Of a stretch of 64,000 nucleotides of DNA, positions 16,783 to 25,762 are shown piece after piece (the first letter of the stretch is position 1; each line of letters begins with the position of its first letter). The position numbers and the translations under genes were made by a program. This DNA comes from Clostridium sp. (GTDB lineage: Bacteria > Bacillota > Clostridia > Lachnospirales > Lachnospiraceae): positions 1 to 64,000 of the forward strand of contig JAGZZT010000007.1 in assembly GCA_018377235.1 (NCBI GenBank), written 5' to 3'. A model generated the notes under the pieces. It made no database searches, was not told the DNA's origin, and was given only the letters and a program-made list of their open reading frames with translations.

Positions 16783-17339
16783 CTTTCTTCTCCTCTGCCA
16801 GATCTTACATCTCCTGTCATCCATTGCTTTTCAATCTTTAATTCTGGAATACCCGCCAGCAATTTCGCCGCCGAGGACTCTGTCAGATCGGTGAAATATC
16901 TTCCGTTTCGTTCTCCTTCAAACTCCCCGTACTTGAATGAAGTATAAATAATTCCACCTGTTTTTACTGCCCGGCTCATTTTATGGATAATATTTGGCAA
17001 TTCCTTCTTTTTTACATGTAAGATCGAGGCACACGCCCAGATTCCATCATATCTTTCTATTTCTTCTAATTCTTCAAAAAACATATGTTTTACTGAAATA
17101 CCGGTATATTTGCTTGCTAGTTTGCACAGTATTTCAGAACCATCAGTTGCTTCTACCCAGTATCCCTGATCCAGAAAATACTTTGTATCTCTTCCAGAAC
17201 CGCAGCCAAAATCAAGGATATAGCCGCCTTCTGGAATCAGCTCCAAAAACACGTTTTGAATCTCTGTAAAATTCACTGCTGCCGTTCCATCGGCAAAGCT
17301 CTGCGCATTTTGATTATAATATTCTATTGTACTCCCCAT
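16737..17339 (-). CDS. Class I SAM-dependent methyltransferase
   Basis: A 200-residue Rossmann methyltransferase. Motif I is LDFGCGSGRD (42-51), with an acidic residue at the end of strand 2 (D66). It lacks the (D/N)PP(Y/F) motif of DNA amino-methyltransferases and PC/ENV motifs of cytosine methylases, so it is not a standard restriction-system methylase. It more resembles small-molecule, tRNA or protein methyltransferases of the TehB/UbiE type. It begins 24 bp after the Nudix gene and overlaps the HNH gene. Substrate unknown; within this operon it may modify a nucleotide, an RNA or a partner protein. Confidence 0.8.
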   Translation of the reverse strand: MGSTIEYYNQNAQSFADGTAAVNFTEIQNVFLELIPEGGYILDFGCGSGRDTKYFLDQGYWVEATDGSEILCKLASKYTGISVKHMFFEELEEIERYDGIWACASILHVKKKELPNIIHKMSRAVKTGGIIYTSFKYGEFEGERNGRYFTDLTESSAAKLLAGIPELKIEKQWMTGDVRSGRGEERWLNLIFRKQSPSCR

Positions 17340-17363
17340 AAAACGGTATCCTCTTTGCCAAAA

Positions 17364-17750
17364 CTACAAATACTCCTCCACCATTGGAATCAGCCCTCTG
17401 TCTGCTGGCAGCCAGTCAACGCTGTAGAGTGTATCCCTGGTCAGCCATTTTGCTGCTTCATGCTCCTTTAAAACTAAGTTTCCTGACTTAATATGACAGA
17501 TAAAGCAGTCCATGGATAAATGGAAATTAGGGTAATCATACTCTACTGTATCTAACAGCTTTACTACCTGAACTTCGGTATCTAATTCTTCTTTTATCTC
17601 TCGCACAATTGCATCTTCCGGTGTCTCTTCTGGCTCAATTTTTCCTCCTGGAAATTCCCATCCATCTTTAAATTCTCCATATCCTCTCTGCGTTGCAAAT
17701 ACCTTTCCCTGCTCTATCATAATGGCTGCTGCGACTCTGATTGTTTTCAT
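17364..17750 (-). CDS. Nudix hydrolase, MutT-like
   Basis: A 128-residue Nudix protein with a near-complete Nudix box: G36, E42, R50-E51 and E54-E55 (GGKIEPEET ... VREIKEEL). The start resembles (deoxy)nucleoside triphosphate pyrophosphohydrolases such as MutT (VAAAIMIEQGKVFATQR). It lies 21 bp after the helicase gene and 24 bp before the methyltransferase. As a free enzyme it would sanitise 8-oxo-dGTP or CTP-like substrates. In this operon it may instead hydrolyse a modified nucleotide or a signal molecule; that is inference. Confidence 0.87.
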   Translation of the reverse strand: MKTIRVAAAIMIEQGKVFATQRGYGEFKDGWEFPGGKIEPEETPEDAIVREIKEELDTEVQVVKLLDTVEYDYPNFHLSMDCFICHIKSGNLVLKEHEAAKWLTRDTLYSVDWLPADRGLIPMVEEYL

Positions 17751-17771
17751 AGTTTCTCCTGTTCTTCTTTC

Positions 17772-20729
17772 TTATCCATTGATCATATATTCATAAATAT
17801 CTTCTCTTACCGGCGTATCTAGTGCCCACTCAATCTCCACTGCTGTTTTGTCTGTATTTGGCATGACAAATTCTCTCACAGTGCCTGTGGAGCTCATTTT
17901 CCCCAGATAATAGAATTCTTTTGATATTTTATCATCCTTATTTTTTCTTACAAACAGATGGACAGCGATTCCTCGCTCTCTTGCCTTTAGAAAATTTTGA
18001 ACATCCTCTGACTCAAGACTTCTTCCACTTTTTGAAATGGCAATCAGCCTTTGATTGTTGATAAAATGGTCTTCATATTTTGTAGTATCGCTGATATCTT
18101 CCTGCTTATGGTAATTGATAAACACCGGAAATGTTTTTGTCTTTTTATCATATTTATAGCCGCCAATATTTAACGGTACTTCATTTTTTTCCCAATTTAA
18201 TAAATGGCAGGTATCTTCGTATGTATATTTCTGGTACAGCACTAAGTCTGTGTCCTGATACCGCATGCTGAAATTCCTCTGATAGCGTGCAATACCAAAG
18301 TCGATCAGTTCTTTTAACATATCGAAAAAATCTTTATTTTTCAGCATTTCCTGAAACGGCTTTGAAATACCGTAATCGTCTCCTTCCTGTTCCAGAAAAA
18401 CACAATCAGCATATGTTTTCTTTGCTGCACTGGTTGGAAATTGATTGGTCATCACATTTATAATGTTTGCAGCGCAATTATCATCTATGGAGCAGTTGTA
18501 GTTCTCCTTCAGTGATGTTTGCAAACTTCTCATAATTCCATGATGATATCCCAGTAACCGTTTTAATAATTCCAGCTCATGGATTCGTTTTCCACTGGCC
18601 AATTTTTGTGAAACAAACGCTATAACTGTTTCTTCCCCCTCTGACAAACGAATCGTATATTCTTTTTCATATTTGACGAGAAATTGATAATAGGATCCCA
18701 GGCTCTTATTGTCAAAAATCCGGAGTACATCCATCTCTCCATATTTATCAAAATCTTCCAGTGCTGGAATATGGCCCAACTTATTTTTTAAATTGATGTA
18801 ATTTTCACGAATTAATTTTGTGTCACTAAAATTGGCATTATCAATGGCCTGAAAAATCCGCTTTCGTGAAATCTCGTCAAAATGAATGGTGCTGGATCCA
18901 GGAATGACACGCCCTCCTTCCGTCACATAGCGTCGAATATTATCCTTGTTATAGGTTCTGTCACCGGAAAGTGCTATGGGAATCATAAAATTATTTCGAT
19001 AATTTCCAATAAAATCAATCACCACCACATATTCTTTTTCTTCTGACTTTCTGAGTCCACGGCCCAACTGTTGAATAAATACAATGGGGGACTCTGTGGG
19101 ACGAAGCATAATCACCTGATTAATTTCCGGTACGTCTACACCTTCTGAAAAAATGTCGACAGATAAAATATAATCCAATGCGTTCTCTGATTCATCTCCC
19201 GCCAGCCGCTCAATGGCTGCTGCCCTGACTGCCTCTGAATCGCTGCCGCTCAGTACCAGAGTTCTCCACCCCTTCTCATTAAATTTCCTGGATAATTCCC
19301 ACGCCTCATCAATCCGGCTGCAAAAGATCAGTCCCTTTACCCGCTCTCCGCTGTAGCCGAAAAACTCAGCCTGTTTCATTACGTTATGAACTCGTTCCTC
19401 TGATGTCAGATAACGAAAGCCTTCCACTTTCTCCTCTGCTGTTTTTCCTTCATCTGAAACCACCTCTAAGTCAGTAATTCCGAAGTAGTGGAACGGGCAG
19501 AGCAAGTCCTCTTCCATAGCATCCTGCAGACGAATCTCATATGCAATCTGGTGGTTAAAAATTTCATAAATATTTTTTCCCTCCAAATTATCGTCACGCT
19601 TGTCCGGTGTAGCTGTCATTCCCAGCCAAAGCTTCGGTGTAAAATAGTCCATGATTTTTTTATAGCTTCCAGCAGAGCTGTGGTGGGCTTCATCTATAAT
19701 AATCAAATCCCAGGTATCCTTTTGATACCTCTGCAATGTTTCTTCCTTGCTAAGTGTCTGCACTGTGGCAAATACAATATCTGCATCATAGTCCTGTCGG
19801 TTTCCAGTGACCATCCCCATAGAAGCCTGTCCGCCAAATACCTTGCGATATGATTTTAATGCCTGCTTTGCAATCTGGTAGCGATGCACCAGAAAAAGAA
19901 CCCTCTTAAATTCCAATTCTCTGGCTGCAAAGGCAGAAGCGTATGTTTTTCCCGTTCCGGTTGCAGAAATCAAAAGTGCCCTTTTCTCACCGGCTTCATA
20001 CATGGTACGCAGATTGTTAATAAAACCAACCTGCATCGAGTTCGGCTGCAAACGATACATCTCTAAAGAGGGAATCTCTTCCTGTCTGGCCGTTTCTCTT
20101 TGCTTTTTAATAAGCTTATTTTTTGTGTAGAGTTTTGTATACGACTCGATAAACTGTTCAAATGGCAGGGACTCTTCTGCGTTCCAGAGCTGTTCAAACT
20201 CAGATACCAGATTCTGTGCATACTCTCCCTGGTCAGTCGATACGATTTTTGTGTTCCATTCACGGTTTTTAGTCAGAGCGCTGAGAGTCATATTGGAACT
20301 TCCCACAATCATTCGATATATTTCTTTTTTCTTGAAAATATATCCTTTTGTGTGAAATCCTTCTTTTGCGTTCTCCGTCGCAAACATTTTCAGCTCAATA
20401 TTTTTAAATTTGGCAAGGATGCGAAGGGCCTTCGGATCGCTGAACACCAGATAATCTGTCGTGAGAATTCGTCCGGGAATCCCACGGCACTCCAGCTCTC
20501 TCAGTGTCTGAAGCAGAGGCGTAATACCTCCCATCGTAATAAATGCCACACTGATTGAGAATTCTTCGCAGGATAAAAGCTCATTCTCAATGGATGAGAA
20601 TACCTTTCTGCCTTCCCTGTAGTTATTCGATATAAATTGCGGCTTATAAGCCAGATTGGATGAAACCGTCTGATTAATAAAGGCTGTTGTCAGGCCCTGC
20701 TGCAGCTTAAGAATTTTTTCCTGTTCCAT
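17772..20729 (-). CDS. PLD-nuclease/SF2-helicase/DUF3427 fusion protein
   Basis: A 985-residue three-part protein. Residues 40-200 form a phospholipase-D-like nuclease domain with one HxK motif (H126, K128) followed by GSSNMT (143-148). Residues 220-640 form a superfamily 2 helicase: SATGTGKT (255-262), DEAH (346-349), GMTATP and a motif VI QQLGRGLRKS. The C-terminal third is the DUF3427-type region. A single HKD half-site means a PLD dimer would be needed for cleavage. It is the first gene of a tight four-gene operon (Nudix, methyltransferase, HNH). The helicase-plus-PLD idea recalls Mokosh type II and restriction-like systems, but this helicase is SF2 and the gene set differs. Confidence 0.88.
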   Translation of the reverse strand: MEQEKILKLQQGLTTAFINQTVSSNLAYKPQFISNNYREGRKVFSSIENELLSCEEFSISVAFITMGGITPLLQTLRELECRGIPGRILTTDYLVFSDPKALRILAKFKNIELKMFATENAKEGFHTKGYIFKKKEIYRMIVGSSNMTLSALTKNREWNTKIVSTDQGEYAQNLVSEFEQLWNAEESLPFEQFIESYTKLYTKNKLIKKQRETARQEEIPSLEMYRLQPNSMQVGFINNLRTMYEAGEKRALLISATGTGKTYASAFAARELEFKRVLFLVHRYQIAKQALKSYRKVFGGQASMGMVTGNRQDYDADIVFATVQTLSKEETLQRYQKDTWDLIIIDEAHHSSAGSYKKIMDYFTPKLWLGMTATPDKRDDNLEGKNIYEIFNHQIAYEIRLQDAMEEDLLCPFHYFGITDLEVVSDEGKTAEEKVEGFRYLTSEERVHNVMKQAEFFGYSGERVKGLIFCSRIDEAWELSRKFNEKGWRTLVLSGSDSEAVRAAAIERLAGDESENALDYILSVDIFSEGVDVPEINQVIMLRPTESPIVFIQQLGRGLRKSEEKEYVVVIDFIGNYRNNFMIPIALSGDRTYNKDNIRRYVTEGGRVIPGSSTIHFDEISRKRIFQAIDNANFSDTKLIRENYINLKNKLGHIPALEDFDKYGEMDVLRIFDNKSLGSYYQFLVKYEKEYTIRLSEGEETVIAFVSQKLASGKRIHELELLKRLLGYHHGIMRSLQTSLKENYNCSIDDNCAANIINVMTNQFPTSAAKKTYADCVFLEQEGDDYGISKPFQEMLKNKDFFDMLKELIDFGIARYQRNFSMRYQDTDLVLYQKYTYEDTCHLLNWEKNEVPLNIGGYKYDKKTKTFPVFINYHKQEDISDTTKYEDHFINNQRLIAISKSGRSLESEDVQNFLKARERGIAVHLFVRKNKDDKISKEFYYLGKMSSTGTVREFVMPNTDKTAVEIEWALDTPVREDIYEYMING

Positions 20730-20811
20730 TCTGCTTTTTCCTCCAGATAATCTTCCTTTATCATATCACATTTACTGGGCTTTCTAAACCATTTCCCCCT
20801 CTTTCCTATAT

Positions 20812-20846
20812 AGAAAAAAGCCCGGCAGATACAATTCCACCAGGCT
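20812..20846 (-). terminator. Terminator of the ABC transporter operon
   Basis: AGCCTGG / CCGGGCT (one T-G pair) with a 13-nt loop is followed on the minus strand by TTTTTTCTA. It lies 7 bp after the ABC ATPase stop, and separates that operon from the helicase operon. Confidence 0.8.
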
Positions 20847-20852
20847 TCTCCC

Positions 20853-21512
20853 CTACTTCTCTAACTTTCCCTGATTCATTTTAAATACAGTGTCCACATA
20901 ACTTAAATACTCCAGCTCATGGGTACTGAGGATGACTGTTGTACCCTGTGCGCTGATGTCCTTAAGCATCTGCATCACCTTATGTGAGTTTTCCGGATCC
21001 AGGTTGCTGGTAGGCTCGTCGGCCAGTATGACCTTGGGCTGATTCAGCATGGCCCGTACAATGGAAACTCTTCTGATTTCTCCTCCTGACAGGTTAGAGG
21101 GGTATTCCTTGGAAAACTCCTCCAGTCCAATCTGCTTCAGCAGCTCCAAGGCTCTCTCCCTGAATTCCTTAGAATTAGAGGACAGGTAGGCCGGCATACA
21201 GATATTATCCAGAATCGTAAAGTTATTTAAAAGACTCTGTCCCTGGAGTACATAGCCCATGTTCTGGTTCCGGAATACTGCTTTTTCGTTTTCCGCCATG
21301 GCTGTAATCTCCGATCCATCGATATAAATTTTTCCGGAAAGCGGGGCAATCAGGCCTGCGATCATATTGAACAGGGTCGTCTTTCCGCTTCCTGAATGAC
21401 CGATAATCGCCGCAAATTCACCCTTTTTCACTTCCAGGGATACATTCCTGACTGCATCGAAATCTCTGCCATTTCTGGTAAATTTTTTTGTTAAATTTTC
21501 AACCTTTATCAT
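20853..21512 (-). CDS. ABC transporter ATPase, LolD/MacB type
   Basis: A 219-residue nucleotide-binding protein: Walker A GHSGSGKT near residue 38, Q-loop LQGQSLL, signature LSGGEIRR, Walker B VILADEPTSNLD and H-loop STHE. The signature and ADEPTSNLD form are typical of the LolD/MacB/FtsE group that powers FtsX-like permeases without transporting substrate through the membrane. It is immediately adjacent to the permease gene (no gap). With the DUF4418 protein and two-component system upstream it forms one functional unit. Confidence 0.92.
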   Translation of the reverse strand: MIKVENLTKKFTRNGRDFDAVRNVSLEVKKGEFAAIIGHSGSGKTTLFNMIAGLIAPLSGKIYIDGSEITAMAENEKAVFRNQNMGYVLQGQSLLNNFTILDNICMPAYLSSNSKEFRERALELLKQIGLEEFSKEYPSNLSGGEIRRVSIVRAMLNQPKVILADEPTSNLDPENSHKVMQMLKDISAQGTTVILSTHELEYLSYVDTVFKMNQGKLEK

Positions 21513-22739
21513 TTATTCATTCTCCCTGAGCAGGCGGTATACCTCGCCCTTGCTGATCTGGCAGGCAGAGCATACAGCTGCAATGATTCCTGTAAACAGG
21601 GCAATTCCAATACAAATAGCTGCTACCGGCATAGTCTGCGCCAGGCTCATATCCAGGACTGGCACATCCAGCTTCACGCTGATTACATCCTTAAAGGCAG
21701 CTACAACGCCGTATGTAAGGAGAGTTCCCGTTACTCCGCCAATTCCGCTGATCATAAGCGCTTCTGATAAAATAATATTTCTCATCTGGCTCTTTTTAGC
21801 TCCCAGAGCATACAGAACTCCGAATTCATACCGCCTCTCATTGATGGTAATAGCGAAAATACTGATCAGTGCCAGGGCAGTGGAAATCAGTGAAATGTAG
21901 GTCAGCACATTTCCATAGCCGGCCAGCTTTTTCACCTGAGCGGAAATTCCACTTAACAGCTCATCTGTTGTGCCTGCATACATCTTCTGTCCCTCCGGAC
22001 CACACTTGGCTACTTCCAGCCTTAAACGGATCAGATCCACATCCCGAATCTCATCGTTTACATCTACCATCAGCATGGACAGCTTATTTTCAATCTCATC
22101 CATAGGCAGAGTTGCCTGAGCTGTTACAGAATCTTTTAATTCATAGAGTGTATCAAAGGTCATAAAAACGGAACCGTCGTAGCCCATTCCCGTCGGCTCC
22201 AGCTTTCCGGCCACTTCAAACTCTGTTAAATAGAACTGAATCATATCTCCAGGTTCAGCTTCTACTCTGCTTCCTACCAGAACCTGTCCCTTTTCAAGCT
22301 TCACTGCATTCTGGTTCTGCAGCCAGGGCTGAACCACGAAATCCGTTTCCGGGTCAAAAGCTACCATCTGTACAGGCAGATCACAGCAGGAGGCAGACAG
22401 TGTTCCTACATACAGCTGGCCGGAAACACGCTCCACGCCCTCCACCTGCTCCACAGCTTCCTTCCATTCCTTGTCAAAGAAAATAGAACAGGGAGTACCT
22501 GCAAACAGAGAATCTCTGATATCCTCAGTTCCCTCGTCCGGAATCACAATCATGTCGGCTCCGGCCCGCTCTGTTGTACTTTTAATTCCCTGCTTCAGGT
22601 TATTCATCAGAATCGTACTGAAAAATACGGTTGCTGACATTAAGATGACGAAGAACATCATAAACGCGGTACGGGATTTCTTTGCCTTTAAATTCTGCAC
22701 CGCCATGTTCAGAGTGCTTAGTTTTCTATCGCTTTTCAT
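21513..22739 (-). CDS. FtsX-like ABC transporter permease
   Basis: A 408-residue permease with the MacB/FtsX layout: one N-terminal helix (about 24-45), a large extracytoplasmic domain (about 46-275) and three C-terminal helices (about 281-303, 330-352, 367-391). The outside domain carries a vicinal cysteine pair in SASCCDLP (118-119) and a further C84. Together with cysteines in the adjacent DUF4418 protein and the sensor kinase, this suggests a metal or redox function. It would act as a mechanotransmission-type exporter or envelope remodeller, driven by the ATPase downstream. Confidence 0.88.
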   Translation of the reverse strand: MKSDRKLSTLNMAVQNLKAKKSRTAFMMFFVILMSATVFFSTILMNNLKQGIKSTTERAGADMIVIPDEGTEDIRDSLFAGTPCSIFFDKEWKEAVEQVEGVERVSGQLYVGTLSASCCDLPVQMVAFDPETDFVVQPWLQNQNAVKLEKGQVLVGSRVEAEPGDMIQFYLTEFEVAGKLEPTGMGYDGSVFMTFDTLYELKDSVTAQATLPMDEIENKLSMLMVDVNDEIRDVDLIRLRLEVAKCGPEGQKMYAGTTDELLSGISAQVKKLAGYGNVLTYISLISTALALISIFAITINERRYEFGVLYALGAKKSQMRNIILSEALMISGIGGVTGTLLTYGVVAAFKDVISVKLDVPVLDMSLAQTMPVAAICIGIALFTGIIAAVCSACQISKGEVYRLLRENE

Positions 22740-22757
22740 TGCTGAACCCCTTACCTT

Positions 22758-23183
22758 TTACTTTGTCTCTTTTACTCCTAGATAGACAGCAATAGCACCC
22801 AGTACCACACCGGCAGCTCCCAGCACTTTTACAAATGGTGCAGTAAAATTACATGCCATTTCCGGGTTCATGCAGATACCGATTCCCACAGAGGAATTCA
22901 GTGTCAGAATTGCCAGCACAGATACTGTTGCCGCAATCGCTCCAAACACTGCCTTCTCTTTTCTGACTGCACACATCACTGCGTTCACCAGAAGAATCAC
23001 AGCTAAAAATACTAATGCCGCACTTGTATAGTGGCACTTCATGGGAATCTGTTTTCCTGCTGCCGTCTCTACCATTCCGGTACATACCGGCGCGATGACT
23101 TTTACTGTAAGAAGCAGGGCAGCGGCATGTACCATTCCTGCTCCTGCCAGAATCAAACTGTTTTTACTTGTTTTCTTTTCCAT
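22758..23183 (-). CDS. DUF4418 family membrane protein
   Basis: A 141-residue protein with four hydrophobic segments (about 9-31, 53-73, 77-98, 114-136). Conserved-looking polar sites lie between them: C34, MKCHY (48-52) and ICMNPEMAC (103-111). This Cys/His/Met pattern is compatible with metal or heme binding at the membrane face. The start is the ATG at 23183, with GGGAAAGGAAAGGG upstream; a longer frame from 23276 lacks support. It sits 18 bp before the permease gene. The DUF4418 label is from pattern recall; function unknown. Confidence 0.7.
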   Translation of the reverse strand: MEKKTSKNSLILAGAGMVHAAALLLTVKVIAPVCTGMVETAAGKQIPMKCHYTSAALVFLAVILLVNAVMCAVRKEKAVFGAIAATVSVLAILTLNSSVGIGICMNPEMACNFTAPFVKVLGAAGVVLGAIAVYLGVKETK

Positions 23184-23316
23184 TGTTTTTTCCCTTTCCT
23201 TTCCCTTCGTACAGCAGCTCTGAATCAGTCTGGTTTTCTCCCTTGATTCACGAATCTGACAAAACTTATTGTACAAAAGAAATGTGGCATTCCCGTGACA
23301 TTTGCGATTGGTTTTT

Positions 23317-24738
23317 TTAATGTGACTTATAGACAGGAACTATAAATGTAATCTTTGTTCCCTTCCCCTCCTCGCTCTGAATCCGGATATCAATCTGATG
23401 TCTGTCTGCAATGCTTTTGACAATCACCATTCCCAGTCCTGTTCCAGGAACGCTTTCCTTGGAAAGGCGGTAAAATTTATCGAAAATGTTAGGAATCTTA
23501 TCTCTGGCAATTCCACAGCCCTCATCCTCAATAACAATATAGTAATCATCTGACTTTACTGTAATCTGAACCTGAATCGTTTTATCCGGCTCAGAGTATT
23601 TCACACTGTTGTCAAAAACCGCTAAAAACATCTGCTTCAGTCTTCCATAATCGCCTTCAAAGGGCAGCTCCTCCTCTGGTATGGCCAGATTTACCTGAAT
23701 CCGCTTTTCCCTGGCCAGCATACGGACCGAACGGGAGGCATCCTCCAGAACAGTCCGCAGATCCAGAAGTTCCCTGGAAATTGGAAAATCCTTATTCTCC
23801 AGCCTGGACAGTTCCAGCATATCGTTAATCAGGCGCTGCAGTGATATGGTTTCGGAAAGCATCTGCTTCTGATATTCTTTTACCTTTTTCTCTGGTACCA
23901 TTCCATCATACAGCGCTTCCATGGAGCTTCGGATGACTGTAACAGGTGTGCGCAGCTCATGGGAGAGATTGGCGATGTAATCCTTCTGCATCTGCTCCAT
24001 GCGAGCCCGCTCTTTGTCTGTCTCCTCCAGCTTTTCTGCCAGAAGATCTGTCTGCCTTGCCAGGTTTCCTATCTCATTCTGAGCCTTTACCTCTGTTTTG
24101 ACATGGTAATTCCCGCAGGACAGTTCTGAAACAGCAAAGGCAATCCTGTGAATTGGCTCCATAAACTTACGGGCCATATTTTTGGCAACTGCCGCTGCCA
24201 GAAGAAAGGCCGCTACCAGACACCCAAGAAGACTGGCTACAGCCATCAAGAAGCTTCCCTGATCTACATGAAACGTATCTGTGATCACCACCACTGCTGT
24301 CGTTCTTCCCTTCTCCTTAACCGGTATTCCTGCATAATCCCTTTCCTGATTCTTCACCTGCATATACTGGCCTGATTCAAATACCTGCTGTGCAAACTGC
24401 TCCACCTGGGCAGATGGCTTTTTTTCAATCTTCACCGTTGTCCCACAGGAACAGGGACAGGTGAAGGTTTCCCCCTCCCGACTGATAAAATAGGCATCTG
24501 CCAGCGTAATATCATCCAGAACCTTAATATAGGCACTTAGCTCCTGAGCTCCATTGCAGTCCCGCATAAAGTCCTCCAGCCTGGCCCGGATCACTTCTGC
24601 CCGATCCTGCAGCTCGCGGTTATATTCCTGATAGGAATAATAGCGGAATGTACCGTAAAAGCCAGCAAAGGCCGTACCGGCCAGAACCAGGGATACAATG
24701 ACAAAGTATAAAAACAGCTTTCTGGTGATTTTACTCAT
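23317..24738 (-). CDS. Sensor histidine kinase with CxCxC sensor loop
   Basis: A 473-residue class I histidine kinase. It has a first membrane helix (8-29), an extracytoplasmic domain (about 30-160), a second helix (163-185), HAMP, then the H-box LSHELRTPVTVIR (H260) and HATPase motifs with N, DEGCGIA and GTGLGM. The sensor domain contains CPCSC (94-98), an unusual three-cysteine loop likely to bind metal or sense redox. The start overlaps the response-regulator stop by 8 bp. It probably controls the DUF4418/FtsX/LolD genes that follow. Confidence 0.9.
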   Translation of the reverse strand: MSKITRKLFLYFVIVSLVLAGTAFAGFYGTFRYYSYQEYNRELQDRAEVIRARLEDFMRDCNGAQELSAYIKVLDDITLADAYFISREGETFTCPCSCGTTVKIEKKPSAQVEQFAQQVFESGQYMQVKNQERDYAGIPVKEKGRTTAVVVITDTFHVDQGSFLMAVASLLGCLVAAFLLAAAVAKNMARKFMEPIHRIAFAVSELSCGNYHVKTEVKAQNEIGNLARQTDLLAEKLEETDKERARMEQMQKDYIANLSHELRTPVTVIRSSMEALYDGMVPEKKVKEYQKQMLSETISLQRLINDMLELSRLENKDFPISRELLDLRTVLEDASRSVRMLAREKRIQVNLAIPEEELPFEGDYGRLKQMFLAVFDNSVKYSEPDKTIQVQITVKSDDYYIVIEDEGCGIARDKIPNIFDKFYRLSKESVPGTGLGMVIVKSIADRHQIDIRIQSEEGKGTKITFIVPVYKSH

Positions 24739-25420
24739 GAGTCACCTCAAACTTGTAGCCTACTCCCCGCACTGTCGCGATATTCCAATCCGGATGAGGA
24801 TATTTCTCTGTTTTGGCCCTCAGACGCTTAATATGAGTATCAATAGTTCTGCTGTCTCCAAAGTAGTCCATTCCCCATACAGAATCCAGAATCTGGACTC
24901 TGGTAAACACAAGACCTGGATTAGAGGCCAGCAGCCATAAAATTTCCACTTCTTTTTTGGTAAGCTCTGCTTCCCTGTCATGAATACAGACCTTAAATGT
25001 ACCCAGATCAATTCGCAGGCTTCCTGCAGACACCAGCTCCGGACTGTCTTTTTCTGGATTCTGTACCCTTCTCAGGACTGCCCTGAGCCTGGCCATAACC
25101 TCAGAAGGGGAAAATGGCTTTACCACATAGTCGTCTGCTCCTATGTCAAGTCCCATAATTCTGTCGTAGTCCTCTCCCCTGGCCGTGATCATAATAATCG
25201 GCACCATAGAAGTTTCCCTTATTTTCCGGCAGACCTCAAAACCATCCGGAGCCGGCATCATAACATCCAGAAGAACTGCATCATATGTTCTTTTATAAAA
25301 TTCCTCCAGCGTCTCTGTCCCATCATAAGCAGTAAACACCTGGTATCCTTCCTTCACCGCATACTGTCTTAATACCTCAATAATCTGAGTATTGTCATCT
25401 GCAATTAAAATCGTCTTCAT
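24731..25420 (-). CDS. OmpR-family response regulator
   Basis: About 229 residues from the ATG at 25420 (MKTILIADDN); a longer frame from 25459 adds 13 residues atypical for the family. The receiver domain has acidic D8/D9, phospho-acceptor D52 in LLDVMMP and a lysine in VVKPFSP. A winged-helix DNA-binding domain follows, with LTKKEVEIL and DTHIKRLR. It is cotranscribed with the overlapping sensor kinase, and the downstream transporter genes are likely targets. Confidence 0.92.
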   Translation of the reverse strand: MKTILIADDNTQIIEVLRQYAVKEGYQVFTAYDGTETLEEFYKRTYDAVLLDVMMPAPDGFEVCRKIRETSMVPIIMITARGEDYDRIMGLDIGADDYVVKPFSPSEVMARLRAVLRRVQNPEKDSPELVSAGSLRIDLGTFKVCIHDREAELTKKEVEILWLLASNPGLVFTRVQILDSVWGMDYFGDSRTIDTHIKRLRAKTEKYPHPDWNIATVRGVGYKFEVTHE

Positions 25421-25513
25421 TCTGTTCTGTCCCCTGCTAATCCAGTCTTGTAGAACCATCCGCCTGCCATTTCAGAATTTTCCCTCCCCGGCAGGGGGTC
25501 CATGCTCACTTTA

Positions 25514-25549
25514 ACAGAAAAATTCCCACCGCAAGATCCGATGGGAATT
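25514..25549 (-). terminator. Terminator after the NitT/TauT-type operon
   Basis: AATTCCCA / TGGGAATT with a 13-nt loop is followed by TTTCTG on the minus strand. It lies about 215 bp past the substrate-binding protein gene. The stretch 25550-25762 between them holds nothing I recognise. Confidence 0.7.
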
Positions 25550-25762
25550 CTCCTGACATCCACGCCGTATCACTCATACAGCTGTATATTTTCTCTTTTT
25601 CATACCCCTGTACAGACAAAACTCCCTATCAGCCAGAACCCCTTTTTCGTACAAAGAAAAACTCTCCCCTTTGTACCTTCTCCAGCAGGCTCCCGCCTAT
25701 ATACGAGGAAAAATCTTCGGTGACTTTTGGTGGAACGTAAAAACTTTTTCTTTGTATTTATC

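Noticed and set aside
16783..16824. Upstream start of the HNH gene
   Set aside because: It lies deeper inside the methyltransferase gene and lacks a ribosome site, while the ATG at 16782 has GAGGAGAA at good spacing.
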